The notes beneath the pieces were generated by a model that was not told where the DNA came from, ran no database searches, and was given only the letters and a program-made list of their open reading frames with translations. A stretch of 64,000 nucleotides of DNA from Bacteroidota bacterium (GTDB lineage: Bacteria > Bacteroidota > Bacteroidia > Bacteroidales > JACABE01). Shown in pieces: positions 53,472 through 60,612 of the stretch (within the stretch, counting starts at the first letter, position 1; each line of letters starts with the position of its first letter). The stretch spans positions 178,975 to 242,974 of the forward strand of contig JAPLDQ010000019.1 of NCBI GenBank assembly GCA_026391675.1, written 5' to 3'. The position numbers and the translations under genes were made by a program.

Positions 53472-54950
53472 ATGAAAAATAAATTTACTATCCTTAGTAT
53501 TATTACATCCATCCTATTGATGTTTATTTTTAACAATATAGTTATTGGACAAAAACCTGTAAATACCGGAATTAATTCTGCTAAAGCTAAAATTCAGCAA
53601 ATTCAAAACAGTTCGTCTCAGTTTGTTCCAGGGACATATTCTGCACAATTTGGAATAAATTCTGCTAAAAAGAAAACTCCAAATCTTACAAAAAATCTTT
53701 CAGGTTTACAGCAACTATATAGTTCAACTGGTCATTATACCCTATCTGCTGATGGTAAAGGCACAAATGTTTCTTCGTCAATGAATATTAGGGTTAACAA
53801 ACCAACGGCTGCTGCTACAGTTCAAAAAGCTATATTATTTTCAACAGCAACTAATAGTACAATTGCCAATGGATGCGTTACATTTGCAGGAAATTCTATT
53901 ACTTGGCTTGGGTCAGCATATTTTCCTTACGATTTTAATAATTACTGGGCTGATGTAACATCAATTGTTTCTGCTGAAATGAGTGCTCTACCTGCAGGGA
54001 TTTGGCCTCTTTCTATAAATGAATGTTCCACATCTGTTATTGAAGGAGAAGCATTATTGGTAGTATTTAATGATGCTACAGCAACTGAAAAAACGATAGT
54101 AATTATGGGTGGAGCAATGAATTATGCCGGTGATGTTTTTTCAGTAAATCTTGCAACACCTATTGATCCTAATGCACCAGGGGCATTGTTTGATATGGGA
54201 TTAGGGATTGGATACAGTTATCAGACCGGAGGGTCACAACAATACTCAATTGTAGATATTAATGGAAGCAGATTAACATCAGCGGCTGGTGGTGAAGACG
54301 ATGGAACACCTGCTAATGGTGGGTTAATTACAGTTGGAGGAATAGGAGATAATAACGCAAATCCTTCTAATCCATTTGCACCACCTACAAATCCATTATC
54401 AGATGATGAGTTATATACTATGCTTCCTTTTATCACAAATACTACATCAAATTTAACAATAACAACTCAAAATCCTTCCGCTAATGATAATATCTTCCTG
54501 GCTTATTTTGTTATGTCAGGAGCAGCTGTTATTGGTGAAGGGATATTGTTAACTCAGGCAACTGAAGATGGGTGTTTAGGAAACAGCCATGCTGTAAAAG
54601 CTAAAGTTTTTAATTCATTGGGTCAAGCAGTAGCAAACAGATTGGTTACTTTAAATATTACATCCGGTCCAAATGCTGGTTTTTCAGGTAGTTTAAACAC
54701 AGATGCTAATGGAGAAGCGCTTTTTAATTTATCTCTTATTGGAGGACTTGGTACTGATGTTTTACAGGCATGCTTTACAAATAGTCAATCTCAGGTTCAG
54801 TGTTCAAACAATATCAGTTACACCTATCTTTCATGTACACCAACCAATACTGTGCCAACCCTTTCTGAATGGGGTTTGATAATTCTTGGTTTTATTTTAA
54901 TCTGCATGGGTATTTATTATATCAGAAAAAGAAGTATATCAATCAGTTAA
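53472..54950 (+). CDS. Large IPTL-CTERM secreted protein with DUF3344-like and Ig-like domains
   Basis: 492 residues: signal peptide (1-27), a repeat-like linker with two GINSAK motifs (about 32-70), a large beta-rich domain (about 85-345, with SMNIRVNKPTAAATVQKAIL, WADVTSIVSAEM and EGEALLVVFND) that resembles DUF3344/surface-layer-like domains, and a Big-1/invasin-type Ig-like domain (about 360-455, with VKAKVFNSLGQAVANRLVTL and DANGEALF). The sorting tail is residues 461-492 (VPTLSEWG, helix, YIRKRS). Likely a surface protein. The DUF3344 resemblance is moderate. Confidence 0.82.
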   Translation: MKNKFTILSIITSILLMFIFNNIVIGQKPVNTGINSAKAKIQQIQNSSSQFVPGTYSAQFGINSAKKKTPNLTKNLSGLQQLYSSTGHYTLSADGKGTNVSSSMNIRVNKPTAAATVQKAILFSTATNSTIANGCVTFAGNSITWLGSAYFPYDFNNYWADVTSIVSAEMSALPAGIWPLSINECSTSVIEGEALLVVFNDATATEKTIVIMGGAMNYAGDVFSVNLATPIDPNAPGALFDMGLGIGYSYQTGGSQQYSIVDINGSRLTSAAGGEDDGTPANGGLITVGGIGDNNANPSNPFAPPTNPLSDDELYTMLPFITNTTSNLTITTQNPSANDNIFLAYFVMSGAAVIGEGILLTQATEDGCLGNSHAVKAKVFNSLGQAVANRLVTLNITSGPNAGFSGSLNTDANGEALFNLSLIGGLGTDVLQACFTNSQSQVQCSNNISYTYLSCTPTNTVPTLSEWGLIILGFILICMGIYYIRKRSISIS

Positions 54951-54986
54951 TAAATATTTTAGAATATAATATTGAATAATCTTTTT

Positions 54987-55019
54987 AAAGGCGTTTATGT
55001 TTGATTCATAAACGCCTTT
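54987..55019 (+). terminator. Terminator of the GGCGTTT family, copy 2
   Basis: Perfect 13-bp stem, AAAGGCGTTTATG (54987-54999) with CATAAACGCCTTT (55007-55019), 7-base loop and T-rich tail. The gap from here to the next promoter at 55205 shows nothing else. Confidence 0.8.
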
Positions 55020-55204
55020 TCTATTTAAATTTTCTTGAACTGCAAATCTTTACAGTTTAATATTTCAGATAAGTGCGTCGTTAATTATGTAACAGTAAAG
55101 TTATTTTACTATTTCAAACTATAGATAGAGAATTAAAAATGATAGAATTTTACCATTTTTTTAATTTAATCCCCCCAAAAAATACTATTAACTTTTTATT
55201 TTAT

Positions 55205-55227
55205 TATATTTGTAAAAAAATTACAAA
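55205..55227 (+). promoter_or_regulatory. Promoter with inverted repeat, IPTL-CTERM gene at 55256
   Basis: -7 box TATATTTG (55205-55212) overlapping TTTGTAA (55209-55215) - AAAAA - TTACAAA (55221-55227), followed by TTAACAACAATTAA as in the promoter at 52046. Confidence 0.6.
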
Positions 55228-55255
55228 TTATTAACAACAATTAAAAATGTATAGT

Positions 55256-56092
55256 ATGAAAAAGAAATTATGTTTTATAAAGTATTCAGCAGTAATCTTA
55301 TTGTTATGCTTCTTATTCAATCAGAGTTTGTTTTCACAAACAATTAAAAAGGAAATAAAAAAAGAAACCTTAACTACAAAGGAAGCTGACAAAAAATCTT
55401 TAAACAACAGCAAAAGTATTTCAACTCAAGCTTCCTATATAGGTGCTAGTATGCCTGCAGGTTATGTAAACAAGCTTCCCTTAAACAAAAATGGAAATCC
55501 TGTGGTTATCTGCAACCCCTGTGCCATCCCAAACAATGAAGCAGATATTCAGGATGAAGGAGAGGATGTTACCAATGGAGGCTGCAACTATGATCCACCA
55601 TATCAATTATCCACTAATATCAATTTGGGCGAAACCAGATGTGGAAGAATAAATGGTTATTCAAAATCAATTCCATATTCCAATATATATAGAGATCTGG
55701 ACTGGTATAAGCTCACACTGAGCACACCTACGACAGTCTATTTTTCGGCTTATATGAATTTTGCAGAGGGAGGTAGTATTTGGTTAGGTAATTTTGTCTG
55801 CCCATTTATTACTATTGTATCAGCTGATCTTAGTTATGGGATTCCCAATACCATTTCAGCCTCACTTCCTGCTGGTGATTATTACTTGATTATATCAAGC
55901 CTAAGTTTTGGTCCAGGAATCGGTGGCGATTACATGATTAAAGTATCTGATACTGATCCGGGTGCACCTGCAACCTGGTGTCAAACAGCTCCTGTTCCTA
56001 CTCTCTCCGAATGGGGATTGATTATTCTTGGTTTTGTATTGATTTGCCTGGGAATTTATTATATCAGAAAAAGAAGTATATCAATCAGTTAA
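55256..56092 (+). CDS. IPTL-CTERM secreted protein with pre-peptidase-like beta domain
   Basis: 278 residues from the Met at 55256; an ATG nine bases earlier is also possible, but the homologous start at 52097 begins at this Met. Signal peptide ends SLFSQ. A Cys-rich stretch (VVICNPCAIPNNEADIQDEGED) comes before a beta domain at about 110-235 (DLDWYKLTLSTPTTVYFSAY, LPAGDYYLIISS) that looks like a pre-peptidase C-terminal-type sandwich. The sorting tail is VPTLSEWG, helix, YIRKRS. The N-terminal 45 residues match the gene at 52097. Confidence 0.82.
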   Translation: MKKKLCFIKYSAVILLLCFLFNQSLFSQTIKKEIKKETLTTKEADKKSLNNSKSISTQASYIGASMPAGYVNKLPLNKNGNPVVICNPCAIPNNEADIQDEGEDVTNGGCNYDPPYQLSTNINLGETRCGRINGYSKSIPYSNIYRDLDWYKLTLSTPTTVYFSAYMNFAEGGSIWLGNFVCPFITIVSADLSYGIPNTISASLPAGDYYLIISSLSFGPGIGGDYMIKVSDTDPGAPATWCQTAPVPTLSEWGLIILGFVLICLGIYYIRKRSISIS

Positions 56093-56157
56093 AGAGTATT
56101 AAATAAAATGTCAGCTATAGTTTTTGTGGCATTATTATTTGATCAGAAATTAATACA

Positions 56158-56193
56158 ATAAGGCGTTTATGTTTTGATACATAAACGCCTTAT
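56158..56193 (+). terminator. Terminator of the GGCGTTT family, copy 3
   Basis: Perfect 14-bp stem, ATAAGGCGTTTATG (56158-56171) with CATAAACGCCTTAT (56180-56193). The downstream bases (AAATTTATGTGAACAT) also match those after copy 1. Confidence 0.8.
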
Positions 56194-56297
56194 AAATTTA
56201 TGTGAACATTAATCTGCAATTTCTGATTTTACCGTTATTTCCATATAAATTATCAATTAAACTATATAAGCTTATTATTAAAATAAGTTATTATAAA

Positions 56298-56534
56298 CTA
56301 GGGTGTTGTGGTTTTTTCAGTATTTGGCGGAGATTCTTTACGGGGTGCAAATGCAAAATCAACGCTCACAACATAATATCCAATAGCTGTTAAAGTCAAA
56401 ATAAAGAAAACCCAGAAAATCCAGGAATGATGCCACTGTTTCCATGATCCTTTATTGAGATGATGCCCGGTAAAATGATCCTGCCAGTCCTGGCGGGGTT
56501 GTTCCTCTCCGTTTATATTAATTGTATTTTTCAT
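56298..56534 (-). CDS. Small single-pass membrane protein
   Basis: 78 residues: a hydrophilic N-terminus with many His/Trp (DWQDHFTGHHLNKGSWKQWHHS), one membrane helix (about 43-62, WIFWVFFILTLTAIGYYVV), and a Pro/Thr-rich tail. It is the only minus-strand gene in the exosortase region and has promoter copy 16 upstream with a leader of about 70 bases, tying it to the stress set rather than to its neighbours. No family recognised. Confidence 0.6.
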   Translation of the reverse strand: MKNTININGEEQPRQDWQDHFTGHHLNKGSWKQWHHSWIFWVFFILTLTAIGYYVVSVDFAFAPRKESPPNTEKTTTP

Positions 56535-56611
56535 TTCTTATTTCTTTTTGATTAAAAACCTGAATTATTGATTTCATATTATTTGGAAACAATTTTTAAT
56601 ATTGATCTCAA

Positions 56612-56677
56612 CAAAGATGCTACATTTTTATCTGAAAAGCATTATATAATATTGACTTAAATTTATAAGATTCACAG
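56612..56677 (-). promoter_or_regulatory. Tandem-repeat promoter module, copy 16 (small membrane protein)
   Basis: Read leftward: distal CTGTGAATCTTATAA (56677-56663), proximal TATTATATAA (56651-56642), cores 21 bp apart, 22-bp gap, then CATCTTTG (56619-56612). The weakest distal site of the set, but with exact geometry. Confidence 0.6.
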
Positions 56678-56830
56678 ATTTAAAATACTTATCACTACAA
56701 AATATCAATATCAACTAATTATTGACATATATCAGCAACACAATTCAGCATTTAAGTATCAGGATGCTTATTTTTGAATTAAATATTGATTTATAGGCAT
56801 TTAATTAATTACTTAAATTTATTAAACAGT

Positions 56831-57175
56831 ATGAAAACAGACAAAAATTTTAAGTTTTTACGTTGGGCAGCCAGAATAATAAGTTTGCCATTGATTTATT
56901 TTATAGGAATACAACTATTATTTCCCGAAAATCGAAGTCATGCCCTTCCACCTATTGAACAAATAATGATTTGGTTTTTCCCTATCGGGTATTTTGTAGG
57001 ATTAATTATTTCATGGAGATGGGATTTAATTGGAGGATTACTCTCTATATTAGGTCTGATAGTAACAGTAATTTTCAGACCTGACCTTTTCTTCCTGGCT
57101 TTAGTATTATCAATCCCGGCTGATTTATTTATTTTATATTGGTTTTTAGCTAAGAAACAATTAAAAAAAGCATGA
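56831..57175 (+). CDS. Four-helix membrane protein of unknown function
   Basis: 114 residues from the chosen start, with four hydrophobic segments (about 14-30, 44-60, 66-84 and 86-106). It resembles small DUF7670-like membrane proteins, but the match is loose. A frame begins 45 bases earlier at 56786; the Met at 56831 (MKTDKNFKFLRWAARI) gives a more typical basic N-terminus. No transporter motif is seen, and it is not clearly linked to its neighbours. Confidence 0.55.
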   Translation: MKTDKNFKFLRWAARIISLPLIYFIGIQLLFPENRSHALPPIEQIMIWFFPIGYFVGLIISWRWDLIGGLLSILGLIVTVIFRPDLFFLALVLSIPADLFILYWFLAKKQLKKA

Positions 57176-57300
57176 TTAAGATCTGGTTATAATTATAATG
57201 TTTTTTTAAAACACATTTGCAGAATTTTCCTTTTTATTTTTATAGTTTCACAAAACAAAAACTTAAGATTTTATATAAAAACATTTTATCATTTTTATCA

Positions 57301-57443
57301 AAGAGGCTGTCTCAAAAGTTTAATTTACTTGCATATCAACCTCTGTGTAACTCTGTGACTTCTCATTAATTCTCTGTGTAATAAATATTTAATAATTTGC
57401 ACAGAGTTACACAGAGAAAATTTAGAGGTTCACAAAGACTTTT
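57301..57443. mobile_element. MITE-like element, copy 2 (reverse orientation, right end lost)
   Basis: Matches the reverse complement of the element at 10983-11148 almost base for base, from AAGAGGCTGTCTCAAAAGT through the nested CTCTGTGTAACTC repeats to AAAGACTTTT. It then diverges before the second terminal repeat. It lies in the 540-base gap between genes at 57176-57715, which otherwise holds only A/T-rich sequence and the promoter at 57682. Confidence 0.7.
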
Positions 57444-57681
57444 CAGATTTCAGCTTTTTAAAACAGTATCTTTGTATATTATAAGTCTTTAAAAAACAAG
57501 CTACTATTTCAAAATTTTAAATTAATTGTAAATATAAAACTGAAATCTATTTTTGAAAACAATAATTATATATAAAACAAACATATAAGTTATAATTTCA
57601 GAAAGGAGGTAAAGAATTAATCTAATTTTATTACCGAAGCCATCTCTCTTTATAGTGGGACAGGAAGGAAAATGATGGTAA

Positions 57682-57689
57682 GATTTTTG
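57682..57689 (+). promoter_or_regulatory. Probable -7 box of the IPTL-CTERM gene at 57716
   Basis: GATTTTTG followed by TAAAAAACCAATTTAA, similar to the other IPTL-CTERM promoters but without a full inverted repeat. The ATG follows 26 bases later. Confidence 0.4.
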
Positions 57690-57715
57690 TAAAAAACCAA
57701 TTTAATTTTAAAATT

Positions 57716-58717
57716 ATGAAAAAAATATTTTATTCAATAATAGTAACAATTATCCTCGTAATGCTTTGGAATGATTCCTATGCATTCAACAGGAAACGCT
57801 ATACAGTCTGTAATAATACAGGAGGAGCTGCAAGTTATTTTCAGGCAACATTTACAGGAACAGGAGGTAATTTAGGTGCTGTTGTAATTGTTGATCCTTG
57901 TGGATGGGCACCAACCATTACTTTTACTGTTGGTGGTACTATTGCATGTTTCGCATGGGGAGCCAATTGTGTGGCCAGCGGAGCCTGTGTTACCTTTGAT
58001 GTATATACAACCAACGGACCACTTGCATTTACTGCAGGATACTGGGCCAGCACTTCAACACCTAATTTTCCCGGAATTGGAGCTATTACTTCCGGCGTAA
58101 ATCTCTCAAGTATACCGATTCTTATGCTTAATTCAAATTGTTATCTTGCTTCAGGGAATCAATACAGATCATCCAACCCTTTTTGCCAATATAGTTTAAA
58201 TTCATTCTTCGATGTATTTGGCGAAATAACTACCTGCCAGCCTATGCCGGTTTCAGGCAGTAATACTATCAGTACCGTTATGACAATACATGGAAATTCT
58301 TCATCGGGTTCTTTTTCAGTAAATTCACCTACAATAATAAATTTAAGTTTTGATTATGCTGAAGGAAATACAAAATTTTACAATACAGAAATGATATCTT
58401 TAATTATAGGAGGTTTACCGGGAGGAATAATGATCCGTGAAAGTCCGACTTTGGCATCTACAGGGAGAACAAGTCTAACAGATGATGGAGGTCAATATGT
58501 TGCAGACAGTTTCTTCGATGTATTCTTCGAAATATCTATTGATGGAGGTCAGACCTGGTATCCAAGTCAATCTCCACCAACCCATTTAGAATTTAATGAC
58601 AATATACAAACAAATATTATTCCTACTCTTTCTCAATGGGGCTTGATAATATTAGGTTTTGTACTGATTTGTATGGGAATATTTTATATCAGAAAAAGAA
58701 GAATGTTAATCAGTTAA
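57716..58717 (+). CDS. IPTL-CTERM secreted protein
   Basis: 333 residues: signal peptide (1-23, ending SYAF), a first beta-rich part with several Cys (TVCNNTGGAASYFQATFTG, ACFAWGANCVASGAC) and a second part (about 175-295) with FFDVFFEISIDGGQTWYPSQ, which also occurs in weaker form at about 163-172. The sorting tail is residues 302-333 (IPTLSQWG, helix, YIRKRR). No domain is recognised beyond the tail. It is the fifth such target within 8.7 kb of the exosortase. Confidence 0.82.
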   Translation: MKKIFYSIIVTIILVMLWNDSYAFNRKRYTVCNNTGGAASYFQATFTGTGGNLGAVVIVDPCGWAPTITFTVGGTIACFAWGANCVASGACVTFDVYTTNGPLAFTAGYWASTSTPNFPGIGAITSGVNLSSIPILMLNSNCYLASGNQYRSSNPFCQYSLNSFFDVFGEITTCQPMPVSGSNTISTVMTIHGNSSSGSFSVNSPTIINLSFDYAEGNTKFYNTEMISLIIGGLPGGIMIRESPTLASTGRTSLTDDGGQYVADSFFDVFFEISIDGGQTWYPSQSPPTHLEFNDNIQTNIIPTLSQWGLIILGFVLICMGIFYIRKRRMLIS

Positions 58718-58787
58718 TTAAAAATTATTCCAAAAAAATCAATATTTGCAAAAAATATTATACTCAGAATTCTAAATCTGCAATCTG

Positions 58788-58821
58788 AAAAAGGCTAAAT
58801 TGATATGAAATTAGCCTTTTT
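58788..58821 (+). terminator. Terminator after the IPTL-CTERM gene at 57716
   Basis: Perfect 11-bp stem, AAAAAGGCTAA (58788-58798) with TTAGCCTTTTT (58811-58821), ending in a T-rich run. Confidence 0.75.
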
Positions 58822-58844
58822 ATTTTTCATTAAACAATGTTTTG

Positions 58845-58852
58845 TATATTTG
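58845..58852 (+). promoter_or_regulatory. -7 box of the small gene at 58879
   Basis: Perfect TATATTTG, 26 bases before the ATG at 58879. Confidence 0.5.
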
Positions 58853-58878
58853 TACATTATATTTAAATATTATTAAGT

Positions 58879-59061
58879 ATGAAAAGCGAAATGCAAAAAG
58901 GCACAACTTCAGGTGTAGTTTATGCTATGGGGGTTATTGGTGCTGCTATTTATTTTATATCCCACGCCACAGGATTCTGGATGGGTGTTCTTGGATTTCT
59001 TAAAGCTTTAATATGGCCGGTATTACTGGTTTATGAAGCATTTAAGCATTTTGGAATGTAA
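58879..59061 (+). CDS. Small membrane protein, 60 residues
   Basis: A hydrophilic start (MKSEMQKGTTSG) is followed by two weakly hydrophobic stretches (VVYAMGVIGAAIYFISHATG and FLKALIWPVLLVYEAFKHFG). A promoter box at 58845 and a terminator before that make it a separate unit. Proteins of this size with the WPVLLVYEAFKHFG ending are, from memory, widespread in bacteria; their function is unknown. Confidence 0.65.
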   Translation: MKSEMQKGTTSGVVYAMGVIGAAIYFISHATGFWMGVLGFLKALIWPVLLVYEAFKHFGM

Positions 59062-59154
59062 TAAATCTTAGATTAATTGCTTAAATTAAAACAATTAATC
59101 AGCATTAAATATAAATTTGAATTAGTTTGATGTTAGTAAAAAAAGTATTTTTAC

Positions 59155-59162
59155 TACTTTTG
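59155..59162 (+). promoter_or_regulatory. -7 box of dapD
   Basis: Perfect TACTTTTG, 18 bases before the ATG at 59181. Confidence 0.5.
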
Positions 59163-59180
59163 TAATGTATAAAAATTATT

Positions 59181-59999
59181 ATGGAAGAAAACTTAATAGC
59201 TATCATAGCAAAAGCCTGGGAAAACAGGGCATTACTAAACGAATCATCAACTAAAGATGCCATCAGAGAAGTTATAGATCTTTTAGATAAGGGTAAATTA
59301 CGCGTTGCTCAACCTACAAATAATGGATGGAAAGTGAATGAATGGATAAAGAAAGCGGTAATTTTATATTTTCCAATACAAAAAATGCAAACAATAACTG
59401 TAGGGCCTTTTGAATTTCATGATAAGATTCCTTTAAAGAAAAACTATGAACAGTTGGGTGTAAGGGTTGTGCCACATGCAATTGCACGTTATGGTGCTTT
59501 TATAGATAAAGGTGTAATTATGATGCCTTCCTATGTAAATATCGGCGCCTATATTGAAAGCGGGACCATGGTGGATACCTGGGCAACCGTTGGCAGTTGT
59601 GCACAAATCGGAAAAAATGTTCATTTAAGCGGTGGCGTCGGAATTGGTGGTGTACTGGAACCTGTTCAGGCTGCCCCTGTTATAATTGAAGATGACTGTT
59701 TTATTGGTTCACGCTGTATTATTGTAGAAGGAGCACTTATTGAAAAAGAAGCAGTTTTAGGAGCAAATGTTGTGATTACAGCATCTACTAAAATTATTGA
59801 TGTTACTTCGGCTGAACCTAAGGAATATAAAGGGTTTGTACCATCCCGTTCGGTTGTTATACCCGGTTCATATACCAAACACTTTGCTGCCGGAGATTTC
59901 CAGGTTCCATGTGCCTTGATAATCGGTGAACGCAAAGCATCAACCGATTTAAAGACCTCACTCAACAATGCTTTACGTGAATATGATGTAGCAGTATAG
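59181..59999 (+). CDS. dapD: 2,3,4,5-tetrahydropyridine-2,6-dicarboxylate N-succinyltransferase
   Basis: 272 residues, full length. It makes N-succinyl-2-amino-6-ketopimelate from tetrahydrodipicolinate and succinyl-CoA, a step in lysine and peptidoglycan precursor synthesis. The left-handed beta-helix hexapeptide repeats are plain at about 105-205 (IGAYIESGTMVDTWATVGSCAQIG, VGIGGVLEP, IEDDCFIGSRCIIVEG), and the C-terminal part ends in the usual family manner. No other dap gene is nearby. Confidence 0.95.
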   Translation: MEENLIAIIAKAWENRALLNESSTKDAIREVIDLLDKGKLRVAQPTNNGWKVNEWIKKAVILYFPIQKMQTITVGPFEFHDKIPLKKNYEQLGVRVVPHAIARYGAFIDKGVIMMPSYVNIGAYIESGTMVDTWATVGSCAQIGKNVHLSGGVGIGGVLEPVQAAPVIIEDDCFIGSRCIIVEGALIEKEAVLGANVVITASTKIIDVTSAEPKEYKGFVPSRSVVIPGSYTKHFAAGDFQVPCALIIGERKASTDLKTSLNNALREYDVAV

Positions 60000-60007
60000 A
60001 AGGAAAA

Positions 60008-60104
60008 GTTATGAGTTATGAGTTATGAGTTATGTAATTCCTAATTCCTAATTCCTAATTTCTAATTTCTGACTTCTGACTTCTGACTTCTGACTTCCGA
60101 CTTT
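60008..60104. repeat. Mixed heptamer tandem repeats after dapD
   Basis: Three runs of 7-bp units in series: GTTATGA (60008-60034), TAATTCC-like (60035-60068) and CTGACTT (60068-60104). The last two overlap the 3' end of the gene at 60055-60477. The GTTATGA unit is the same heptamer as at 61584-61702 read in the opposite direction. Confidence 0.85.
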
Positions 60105-60477
60105 CTTCCAGACATTCCATTATTTTATTTTTCAGTTTCCAGCAGGTCATATGCCTTATTTTAAGCTTTTCAGATAAATTTGCTATCGATATGTCGGGTA
60201 AACTGCAAACTTCATAAGCTATTTTAAAAGCTTCGTGAACTGGAATTTTACAGCGATGAAACATAGTATGGGCTGTTGCAGATTCATCATGTTTACATTT
60301 AGTACATCTTCTTGAATGAGGCGTCTTTCCTGAACAATAATTATCATTCCCACATTTTTTGCAAATATAGCCTTCTTTCCATTTTTCATTGGCTAAAAAT
60401 GCCATACACTGCTCATCTGAGGCAAACTGATTATTAAAATCAAGTACTTTTATTTTCGAAAATTCAAACTTAATCAT
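60055..60477 (-). CDS. Transposase-like zinc-ribbon protein (IS1595 N-terminal type)
   Basis: 140 residues. A zinc ribbon with two pairs of Cys, ICKKCGNDNY and RRCTKCKHDE, followed by TAHTMFHRCKIPVHEAFKIAYEV and a helix-turn-helix-like segment, is the N-terminal region of IS1595-type transposases. The DDE nuclease domain that should follow is absent, so it is a domesticated DNA-binding protein or a remnant. Its last 12 residues (SEVRSQKSEIRN) are encoded by heptamer repeat. A -7 box TATCTTTG (60529-60522) lies upstream. Confidence 0.7.
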   Translation of the reverse strand: MIKFEFSKIKVLDFNNQFASDEQCMAFLANEKWKEGYICKKCGNDNYCSGKTPHSRRCTKCKHDESATAHTMFHRCKIPVHEAFKIAYEVCSLPDISIANLSEKLKIRHMTCWKLKNKIMECLEESRKSEVRSQKSEIRN

Positions 60478-60573
60478 TAAAGTTTCTCAGTTTTTGAACT
60501 ATTTGTATTTTTTTCTGTTTACAAAGATAATAAAAAAAGTGATACTAAAGCGATATAATTTCAAAATTTTATT

Positions 60574-60581
60574 TATCTTTG
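60574..60581 (+). promoter_or_regulatory. -7 box of the thioredoxin gene pair
   Basis: Perfect TATCTTTG, 31 bases before the ATG at 60613. Confidence 0.55.
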
Positions 60582-60612
60582 CAAAAAATATTTAATATTA
60601 AAACTAAACAAT

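Noticed and set aside
57643..57690. Mutually exclusive short stems (TTACC/GGTAA versus CCATC/GATGG) before the IPTL gene at 57716, like a riboswitch
   Set aside because: The probable promoter box at 57682 lies downstream of them, so they would not be in the message, and the stems are only 5 bp.
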